Below, piece after piece: positions 31,615 to 39,168 of a stretch of 64,000 bases of DNA (the stretch's first letter is position 1; the number at the start of each line of letters is the position of its first letter). Origin of the DNA: Tritrichomonas musculus (taxonomy: Eukaryota; Parabasalia; Tritrichomonadida; Tritrichomonadidae); NCBI GenBank assembly GCA_039105265.1, contig JAPFFF010000039.1, positions 186,001 to 250,000 on the forward strand, written 5' to 3'. The position numbers and the translations under genes were made by a program. The notes beneath the pieces are model-generated. The model did no database searches and had not been told where the DNA came from. It saw only the letters and a list, made by a program, of their open reading frames with translations.

Positions 31615-32177
31615 GAGCATAACCATGAATTGATCAAAATTTTATTAGAACATCCAAAAATTGATGTAAATAAAACTATTGCAACTAAGTTTTATGATGG
31701 AGTTATGCACGAAACTCCTTTAACAATTGCAATTTCATTAGAACAGCAAGATAATGAAGTGATATCTTTATTATTAAATCATACAAATATTAATGTTAAT
31801 TTATCTGTCAAAAGGCAATTTGGAAATAATAAATACAAGAAAACTCCATTGAGCATTGCACTTAAAAATAATAAACTCCTCTCCAAAAACAGGTCTTATC
31901 AAAATTCTGAGATTATTCAAAAAATTAAATAAAAAAAAAAATTCAATTAAAAATTTTGGCTTTATCCAGCCTATACAAGCAAAGCTCTCCAAACTTGATT
32001 TCGCTGTTTGATAAATTGATAGAGGCTTCTGATCATCTTTTGTTATGAACTAATAAAAAAAAAATTTAGTTAAGAGATTGAACTAATAAAAAAATTTTTT
32101 TTTTTTAAAACTAATATGAAACTCTTGTTGAATTAAAATTACAAATTCAATTTTGTAACAATGATGTATTTGTTTTA

Positions 32178-32240
32178 ATATGAAATGAATTTTATTTGTG
32201 ACCCAATTTGATCAAGAGTTCCATTCTTAGATATTATAAT
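32178..32240 (+). repeat. 63-bp inverted repeat, left arm
   Basis: The 63 bases are the exact reverse complement of 33327-33389 and of 34948-35010. With the right arm it brackets the first F5/8C-like gene. The key core is GTGACCCAATTTGATCAAGA. Confidence 0.9.
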
Positions 32241-32330
32241 AAAGCTTTCTAGATTAAGTTTAATTTCAGATTTAAATTGAAATTGATATATTGGTATTAA
32301 TTAAGTAAAAACATTTTCAATTGTTTATTT

Positions 32331-32480
32331 TTTGTCTTATTTTATAGAAAAAGATGATTTAAAACAATTGATAATTTTGTCTTATTTTATAGAAAAAGAT
32401 GATTTAAAACAATTGATAATTTTGTCTTATTTTATAGAAAAAGATGATTTAGAACAATTGATAATTTTGTCTTATTCTTT
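32331..32480 (+). repeat. 45-bp tandem repeat, three copies plus a part, upstream of F5/8C copy 1
   Basis: The unit runs TTTGTCTTATTTTATAGAAA to AACAATTGATAAT. It starts at 32331, 32376, 32421 and (partial) 32466. The third unit differs by one base. Confidence 0.95.
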
Positions 32481-32517
32481 ATGAAAATTTTCTATAATTA
32501 AAAAAGAATTTTAAAAA

Positions 32518-32524
32518 TCATTTT
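32518..32524 (+). promoter_or_regulatory. Inr-like TCATTTT, copy 1
   Basis: It lies 22 bases before the ATG at 32547 and is repeated identically before copy 2 and the broken copy 3. Confidence 0.45.
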
Positions 32525-32546
32525 CCTTTCAAGAACATATCGAATA

Positions 32547-33266
32547 ATGGTGATGACATTTATTAAAAATGTACTTTTAAGCATTTATCAGTATATCCAA
32601 CATATACTTTCTCAAGCATATAGATGGAATTCTATTGACGATAAACAATTAAGATCTGAACTCGAAAAGAAGGATAAAGAAATTGAAAGATTGCAATCTG
32701 AAAACAGAGATTTAATTCAACAAATTAACCAATTAAAAAATCAAAAAGTTGTGCAATTCACTTACAATAGTTCTGATCCTTTCAATGGAACTTTAATGCA
32801 TTTGACCAAAAAGACAGATGGAAACATTCATTTAAACCATACTATTGATATTACATCTTCCTCTTTATCATGCGGAAATTATGAAACTCTTGTTGATTTC
32901 AAAAATATAAATGGACATACACACATTACTGGAAATCCTAGATGGCTTCAATTTGATCTCAAAGAGAGAGAAGTTGAAATTGATTCTTATTTAATCAAAT
33001 CTGCGCATACTGATGAAGATAGTCATAGTTCATATTATTTAAAAAATTGGAAATTGGAAATTTCATTAGATGGCAATGAATGGAACTTAATCGATGAAAA
33101 ATCTGATGATTCATATTTAAATGGAAATTATAAAATTCATTTATACAAATTAAGTAAAATATCTAAACCTTTCAGATTTATTCGCATCACATCAACAGGT
33201 GGAAATTGGAATAATGATGATTTCACAATTGGCAAATTTGAACTTTTTGGAAACATAATTAATTAA
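32547..33266 (+). CDS. Coiled-coil plus F5/8-type-C (discoidin)-like protein, copy 1
   Basis: 239 aa. Residues 1-25 are hydrophobic (MTFIKNVLLSIYQYIQHIL), perhaps a membrane anchor. A coiled coil spans about 36-70 (ELEKKDKEIERLQSENRDLI). The C-terminal 150 residues match the discoidin/F5/8 C pattern: a WLQFDLKEREVEIDSYLIKS strand pair, then LKNWKLEISLDGNEWNLIDE, and the closing FRFIRITSTGGNW..FELFG. Such domains bind carbohydrate or phospholipid; many trichomonad proteins carry one. The coding sequence differs from copy 2 by four bases, all changing an amino acid. The unit lies between 63-bp inverted repeats, and a 45-bp tandem repeat lies upstream. Confidence 0.85.
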   Translation: MVMTFIKNVLLSIYQYIQHILSQAYRWNSIDDKQLRSELEKKDKEIERLQSENRDLIQQINQLKNQKVVQFTYNSSDPFNGTLMHLTKKTDGNIHLNHTIDITSSSLSCGNYETLVDFKNINGHTHITGNPRWLQFDLKEREVEIDSYLIKSAHTDEDSHSSYYLKNWKLEISLDGNEWNLIDEKSDDSYLNGNYKIHLYKLSKISKPFRFIRITSTGGNWNNDDFTIGKFELFGNIIN

Positions 33267-33326
33267 TTTATTAAATTTTTCAAATTAAATAAACATTAAT
33301 TTTTTTTATTTTATATATGTTTTATT

Positions 33327-33389
33327 ATTATAATATCTAAGAATGGAACTCTTGATCAAATTGGGTCACAAATAAAATTCATTTCATAT
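33327..33389 (-). repeat. 63-bp inverted repeat, right arm after copy 1
   Basis: Exact reverse complement of 32178-32240. It lies 60 bases after the copy 1 stop. Confidence 0.9.
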
Positions 33390-33410
33390 CAAAATAAAGC
33401 TTTCTAGATT

Positions 33411-33866
33411 AGGCTTGTTATTCTGATATCAATTATCAGGTTTGGCACTTTTTTTTAACTCAGATAATGGATAATAAAATGCAATCGATTGGAACTTTTA
33501 ATTGATGAATTCGATTATCAAGTATGAAATGTGATACAAAAAAAATTTTCTTTTGATATCGAATCTTGATTAATCGAAATTAATACCTGAAAAAAACATT
33601 AAAAATAGTATTTTAATGGCATAAAATAAATATATTCTAACTTATTATGTAAAAGAACAAGCTTTTATTAATTTTTTTTAACAGATATGTGAAGTAATCA
33701 GTTAAAAAAGTTTACAATTTTTTATTACGTTAAAATTTTTTCAATATTGATAATCGATCTTTTATTTTTATTCATTATTGATATCAGAGAATAAATTTTT
33801 GATTTGATATTGATATCAGAAAAAGGGATCAATTATCGATATCGAAAATCGAGACTTAACAAGCCT
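33411..33866. mobile_element. 456-bp MITE with 9-bp duplication (Mutator-like signature)
   Basis: The ends AGGCTTGTTA and TAACAAGCCT are inverted; TTCTAGATT occurs at 33402-33410 and 33868-33876. The insert is absent from the equivalent place after copy 2, so it arrived after the gene duplication. The interior contains repeated GATATC-type palindromic words. Part of it recurs inverted at 38.89-39.0 kb. Confidence 0.7.
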
Positions 33867-33951
33867 ATTCTAGATTAAGTTTAATTTAAGATTTAAATTG
33901 AAATTGATATATTGGTATTAATTAAGTAAAAACATTTTCAATTGTTTATTT

Positions 33952-34100
33952 TTTGTCTTATTTTATAGAAAAAGATGATTTAAAACAATTGATAATTTTG
34001 TCTTATTTTATAGAAAAAGATGATTTAAAACAATTGATAATTTTGTCTTATTTTATAGAAAAAGATGATTTAAAACAATTGATAATTTTGTCTTATTCTT
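33952..34100 (+). repeat. 45-bp tandem repeat upstream of F5/8C copy 2
   Basis: Three full units and one part, same sequence as at 32331. Units begin at 33952, 33997, 34042 and 34087. Confidence 0.95.
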
Positions 34101-34138
34101 TTTGAAAATTTTCTATAATTAAAAAAGAATTTTAAAAA

Positions 34139-34145
34139 TCATTTT
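34139..34145 (+). promoter_or_regulatory. Inr-like TCATTTT, copy 2
   Basis: Same spacing to the start codon (34168) as in copy 1. Confidence 0.45.
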
Positions 34146-34167
34146 CCTTTCAAGAACATATCGAATA

Positions 34168-34887
34168 ATGGTGATGACATTTATTAAAAATGTACTTTTA
34201 AGCATTTATCAGTATATCCAACATATACTTTCTCAAGTATATAGATGGAATTCTATTGACGATAAACAATTAAGATCTGAACTCGAAGAGAAGGATAAAG
34301 AAATTGAAAGATTGCAATCTGAAAACAGAGATTTAATTCAACAAATTAACCAATTAAAAAATCAAAAAGTTGTGCAATTCACTTACAATAGTTCTGATCC
34401 TTTCAATGGAATTTTAATGCATTTGACCAAAAAGACAGATGGAAACATTCATTTAAACCATACTATTGATATTACATCTTCCTCTTTATCATGCGGAAAT
34501 TATGAAACTCTTGTTGATTTCAAAAATATAAATGGACATACACACATTGCTGGAAATCCTAGATGGCTTCAATTTGATCTCAAAGAGAGAGAAGTTGAAA
34601 TTGATTCTTATTTAATCAAATCTGCGCATACTGATGAAGATAGTCATAGTTCATATTATTTAAAAAATTGGAAATTGGAAATTTCATTAGATGGCAATGA
34701 ATGGAACTTAATCGATGAAAAATCTGATGATTCATATTTAAATGGAAATTATAAAATTCATTTATACAAATTAAGTAAAATATCTAAACCTTTCAGATTT
34801 ATTCGCATCACATCAACAGGTGGAAATTGGAATAATGATGATTTCACAATTGGCAAATTTGAACTTTTTGGAAACATAATTAATTAA
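34168..34887 (+). CDS. Coiled-coil plus F5/8-type-C (discoidin)-like protein, copy 2
   Basis: 239 aa, identical to copy 1 except Ala24Val, Lys39Glu, Thr89Ile and Thr131Ala. I saw no silent differences in 720 bases, so the duplication is very young or is kept alike by gene conversion. It shares the upstream 45-bp repeats, initiator, downstream 63-bp arm and domain layout of copy 1. The gene-to-gene distance is 1621 bases, or 1155 once the 33411-33866 insert and its duplication are set aside. Confidence 0.85.
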   Translation: MVMTFIKNVLLSIYQYIQHILSQVYRWNSIDDKQLRSELEEKDKEIERLQSENRDLIQQINQLKNQKVVQFTYNSSDPFNGILMHLTKKTDGNIHLNHTIDITSSSLSCGNYETLVDFKNINGHTHIAGNPRWLQFDLKEREVEIDSYLIKSAHTDEDSHSSYYLKNWKLEISLDGNEWNLIDEKSDDSYLNGNYKIHLYKLSKISKPFRFIRITSTGGNWNNDDFTIGKFELFGNIIN

Positions 34888-34947
34888 TTTATTAAATTTT
34901 TCAAATTAAATAAACATTAATTTTTTTTATTTTATATATGTTTTATT

Positions 34948-35010
34948 ATTATAATATCTAAGAATGGAACTCTTGATCAAATTGGGTCACAAATAAAATT
35001 CATTTCATAT
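34948..35010 (-). repeat. 63-bp arm after copy 2
   Basis: Same orientation and sequence as 33327-33389, completing the second unit. The start of the third unit follows (AAAGCTTTCTAGATTAAG). Confidence 0.9.
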
Positions 35011-35144
35011 CAAAATAAAGCTTTCTAGATTAAGTTTAATTTAAGATTTAAATTGAAATTGATATATTGGTATTAATTAAGTAAAAACATTTTCAATTGT
35101 TTATATTTTGTCTTATTTTATAGAAAAAGATGATTTAAAACAAT

Positions 35145-35723
35145 TAGACTTCACTTTTTGTACCAACCTTGTTCTACAAAGAACGATAGAAAAAATACAA
35201 GGTTTGTACAATGTATTTTTTATTGAAAATATTGAATACATAAAATAATCATATCTCTGAAAAAAGATAATATACTAAATAATTTTTTGTGAATAAATAA
35301 AATATCAATTAAATTATTTAATAAAACCATTTTTGTAAAAGTAAAATGCTATTTTTAAAAATCATTTTTTGCAAAGGTGAAATGATTGACCATTTTATAA
35401 AAAGAATATTATCACTCTGTGAGCAAACCAATTCACATTACTCAAGATTTCTAGATTATTTACTATTATAATATTGTTTTATAAACATTTAATTCCTTTT
35501 TAACATATAAAACCAATACTAAAAAGCGATTATATAAAATATAAACTTAAGTGCCTCAAAATTTTAATTTTATCTGTTCATTGATTTTTTTAATAAAATT
35601 TAATTTGAAAACTTGATATTTTTACCAAAAACGTGCAAATACAACAACCAAAATAAGGATTAAAGAATATGAACGTTAAAAAGTTACGTTAATGAATTTG
35701 TGATGTGAAAAAAGTAAAGGCTA
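35145..35723. mobile_element. 579-bp hAT-like MITE
   Basis: Left end TAGACTTCACTTTTT and right end, reversed, TAGCCTTTACTTTTTT. The perfect 8-bp duplication AAAACAAT flanks it at 35137-35144 and 35724-35731. It split the 45-bp repeat tract of the third F5/8C unit. The interior is AT-rich with a hairpin near 35165-35210 (ACCTTGT..ACAAGGT) and no gene. Confidence 0.75.
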
Positions 35724-35867
35724 AAAACAATTGATAATTTTGTCTTATTTTATAGAAAAAGATGATTTAAAACAATTGATAATTTTGTCTTATTCTTTTT
35801 GAAAATTTTCTATAATTAAAAAAGAATTTTAAAAATCATTTTCCTTTCAAGAACATATCGAATAATG

Positions 35868-35985
35868 GTGATGACATTTATTAAAAATGCACTTTTAAGC
35901 ATTTATCAGTATATCCAACATATACTTTCTCAAGTATATAGATGGAATTCTATTGACGATAAACAATTAAGATCTGAACTCGAAA
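35868..35985 (+). pseudogene. F5/8C-like gene, copy 3, truncated
   Basis: The first 39 codons and the upstream region are as in copy 2 (including Val24), with Val9 changed to Ala. Homology then stops abruptly inside the coiled coil and joins ankyrin remnant sequence of the opposite strand. The truncation point marks the end of the tandem array. Confidence 0.9.
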
Positions 35986-35989
35986 GTAT

Positions 35990-36345
35990 AGTCTTCACAC
36001 AAGGAAAATGAATGGATGATACAATTTATGCTATTTACATCAATTTGTTCATAATACAAGAGGATTTCAACAATATCTTTATCTCCATTTTCAACAGTAC
36101 TTCCAAAATGAGCATATTTTTTTCATAAACAAAGATAATATTATTGTTATGGGCATTTGTATTTTCTTTATCCTCTTCAATGAAAAAATCTTCTTTATAA
36201 TAGTCTTTATCATGAACATCAACATTTAAATATGAAAAGCAATCTTTTTCTAATAATATTCTTATTATTTCGGTATTCTCTATTTCAACAGTCAAGTACA
36301 TTAAAGTTTTATTTGTGCTGTATTCTATAGAGTCATATTTTTATT
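35990..36345 (-). pseudogene. Ankyrin remnant
   Basis: Minus-strand pieces encode NTEIIRILLEKDCFSYLNVD and, after a frame change, AHFGSTVENGDKDIVEILLY followed by EQIDVNSIN, both typical ankyrin units. Part of it (CATATTTAAATGTTGATGTT) recurs on the plus strand at 38.18 kb. Confidence 0.65.
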
Positions 36346-36349
36346 ATTT

Positions 36350-37095
36350 TTATAAAACCCCCACCAAAACCGTTTACAATTTTTATCGGGAGAATAAAAG
36401 TTTTTATTTATATGGAATCCCATCATTTTATTGATATTTTTCATTAACAAACTTATAATAAATATTTACAAAGCTTCTATATTTATATAAAGTTTTATTC
36501 TAATCGAAAATATTTATGGAATATTAGCGATATAAATGATACACGATTTATTTTTTTTTTTTCTGATAAAGCATAATTAAATTGTTAGATAAATAAGACC
36601 CATAATTTTTTACAAGGTCAACTTAAATATGTATGAAGTTACGTGATGATGATTTTTTTTATTTCTATTTTTTAATCAATGTGTATATTATTTTCTCATC
36701 TAAATAAGATTTATACCCAACTATAAATTAGATGGGTTATTTTTTTTACAAAATGAAGCTTTTATTGTTGCATATTTACATAAATAGATAATTCATAGAT
36801 TTTGAACCATTTTTTTTCAAATAAACTAATAATCTTTGTAAAGAAATTATTTTTTGCCATTTTTTATAAATAAATAATGAAAAAAAAAATCAAATACCAA
36901 AAATATAGTTTTATAAATAACGTATTTTTATACGTTACATGTTTTTTATTTTCACTTAAATTTCGATTAAATATAATAATTGATATATTAATAATATCAT
37001 AATAAATCATAATATATATTATAAACCATATATTGATAATAATAATAATCATATAAAATATAAATATTAAGATATTAATCTTTTAAAAATAATTA
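36350..37095. other. AT-rich stretch without a supportable gene
   Basis: Mostly A and T homopolymer runs and short palindromes. One 62-codon minus-strand frame is almost all Ile, Tyr, Asn and Phe and is not credible as a protein. Confidence 0.7.
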
Positions 37096-37100
37096 ATTTT

Positions 37101-37745
37101 AACGTATTTATATAGAATATTGAGACCTCGCGTGGTCAAAAACGTGTTTTTTTGAATATAAAAACGTATTTTTGCTCGTTATTTTCTAAGGTAACGTATT
37201 TTAAAATAACGATTTTTTTAAAATTATATATTTTAGAGACACTTCAATTATTTTTTTTGAAGCAGATTAAAACTAATAAATATTATAATAATCTTATATA
37301 AAGTCATATATAAATAAATATTATTATATTATTCACTAAATATTAGGATATTCCTTTTTCAAAAATGTCAAATAATAACGTATTTACATAGAATATTGAG
37401 ACCTCGCGTGGTCAAAAACGTGTTTTTTTGAATATAAAAACGTATTTTGGCTCGTTATTTTTTAAAATAACGAATATTATAATAACGAATTTTTTAAAAC
37501 GGGCAATTTTTGGAAATCCTTTAATTATTTTTTTTGAAGAAGATTAAAACTAATAAATATTATAATAATCTTATATAAAGTCATATATAAATAAATATTA
37601 TTATATTATTCAGTAAATATTAGGATATTCATTTTTCAAAAATGTCAAATTATAACGTATTCACATAGAATATTGAGACCTCGCATGGTCAAAAACGTGT
37701 TTTTTTGAATATAAAAACGTATTTTTGTACGTTATTATAAATAAA
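37101..37745 (+). repeat. Tandem satellite, 276-277-bp units
   Basis: Units begin with AACGTATTTA at 37101, 37377 and 37654; the third is cut after about 90 bases. The best kept part is GAATATTGAGACCTCGCG(T/C)G, then GGTCAAAAACGTG and AATATAAAAACGTATTTT. GACC..GGTC forms a small dyad. Another AACGTA-type trace lies near 36918. 37750-38150 holds no gene. Confidence 0.9.
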
Positions 37746-38156
37746 AAATAACGAATTTCTGTAACAATAAATCATCAATTTTATCATAAAAAAATAACTA
37801 TTATTATTATAAAATTAAAAAATATTCATTCATGATTTTTTTAATAAGTATATAACGCATAAAAACCTCATGGCCATAAGCTTATATCGTATTAATAATA
37901 ATAATAATAATTTTTTTTCGTTTTTCTTTCATTAGAAAGAAAATAATGATATGGAGCACATATATAAATCAATCATGCAGGAGAGAACATTGATTTTTAT
38001 GTTATGTAAAAAATAATAATATTTATCTTTTTATTCGTTCAGTAATTAAAGATGGTCCTAAATTATATTTTATTCCACATTGGAATATATTTCCAAATTT
38101 ATTATTAAAATATATTTTTTTCATAAAAACAAAAATGCAGGGGGTTTTATTTTTAT

Positions 38157-38214
38157 TAGAAAATGATTGTTTTTTTTTTCATATTTAAATGTTGATGTTC
38201 ATGATAAAGTAAGA
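38157..38214 (+). pseudogene. Second copy of an ankyrin fragment
   Basis: TTTCATATTTAAATGTTGAT GTTCATGATAAAG matches the reverse of 36205-36240, so a piece of the ankyrin gene exists in both orientations on either side of the satellite. It has no open frame of note. Confidence 0.55.
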
Positions 38215-38513
38215 ACGACCGTTTGGCAATAAGAAAATGTGTTTAATTATAATTTATTACAATTAAAATTACTAAATGCCCGATATGTTTCTGGTTTTCT
38301 GCACTGATCAGTGTTAATTATGGAAATGGTTCAACCAGGAAAACCAGGTTTTAATTATAAAATCAGATATTAATTATAGAAATGCTTATATGGTAATAGT
38401 TTAAATTCCTAATATTACAGAAGGCCAAATGTCTTCAAGATCATATTCAAAATCATCAATTTTTTCCCTTTTTAAAAAAGTCTTAATATTACTTACAGTT
38501 CTCTAGTTATAAT

Positions 38514-38771
38514 ATGCTCTCAAAGTCAAATGCATTTGAACAATCTAGTGCTAATACAAATTCAAATGATTTTTCAAGTTCTTTTCAGTTTTTTCATTCA
38601 GATGTATTCATTAAACCTAATCTATTAGACAAATTGTATGATTCTACAAATTATTCTCAGAATTCACATTCAAATATGTTCTCTAAATCTAATTCATTAA
38701 AGCAATCTTTTGCTTTTGACATTAATTTCAGTCAAAAGAGCAAAAAATATATAATAAATAAAAATCAGTGA
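38514..38771 (+). CDS. Small Ser/Asn-rich protein, doubtful
   Basis: 85 codons from an ATG, rich in Ser, Asn and Phe. The beginning MLSKSNAFEQSSA is echoed at codons ~55-67 by MFSKSNSLKQSFA, a hint of internal duplication. There is no domain and no initiator motif close by. It may be a fragment of a low-complexity protein. Confidence 0.25.
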   Translation: MLSKSNAFEQSSANTNSNDFSSSFQFFHSDVFIKPNLLDKLYDSTNYSQNSHSNMFSKSNSLKQSFAFDINFSQKSKKYIINKNQ

Positions 38772-38884
38772 AAATTTAAATCTCGAGGATTCTTAGTTTT
38801 ACATCTTTCAACAATTAAAAATAAAAATATTAACGATTAAAAAACATTCAAATAAAAACGATAAAAAAGCATTCAAATTAATAA

Positions 38885-39005
38885 ACGGTCGTTATAAATG
38901 CTATACATTTCATACTTGATAATCGAATTTATCAATTAAAAGTTCCAATCGATAGCATTTTATTATCGATTATCTGAGTTAAAAAAAGTGCCAAACCTGA
39001 TAAAA
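38885..39005 (-). repeat. Partial copy of the 33.4-kb MITE
   Basis: On the minus strand, ATCAGGTTTGGCACTTTTTT through GATTGGAACTTTTAATTGAT to AAGTATGAAATGT matches 33437-33530 with a few changes. Termini were not identified. Confidence 0.75.
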
Positions 39006-39168
39006 AGAAAAACCTATTTTTTGCCATAATCTTCATAAGCAATTAATTAAAAGTTGAATTTTTAATTGACACATGCTGCTGATAATTGTTATCAGATAAA
39101 ATAATTAAAAATCCAAATATAAATTTAAAAATATCAAAAAAGCAATAATTTTTATTAAAATAATTTAA

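Larger units (their letters stand above)
29940..31932 (+). pseudogene. DUF3447/ankyrin gene, broken and hit twice by a short transposon
   Basis: The N-terminal DUF3447 part reads GENHSPLACLIRNDSISDF and TPPLIEYSAFFGSIQVFTYL (30.03-30.24 kb), matching the intact family member at 48 kb (ENHHHICHLIRNDLVDDFIE; LIEYAAFHGSIQIFKYL). It has a stop near 30150 and a frame change near 30310. Ankyrin units follow: VVKLLLEHPEIDINYQF and SKIVELLLSNKNIDINYIY (30.63-30.81 kb), NLEILNLILNHPDINVN (31.04-31.09 kb), a locally duplicated unit (31.17-31.31 kb), and LIKILLEHPKIDVNKT onward to 31932. Two inserts (30860-31007 and 31389-31614) with 8-bp duplications split the ankyrin frame, and the frame reads on correctly across each if the insert and one duplication copy are ignored. 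Function, by family, is protein binding. Confidence 0.75.

Noticed and set aside
36864-37052. 62-codon Ile/Tyr-rich frame
   Set aside because: Low-complexity translation of AT runs.
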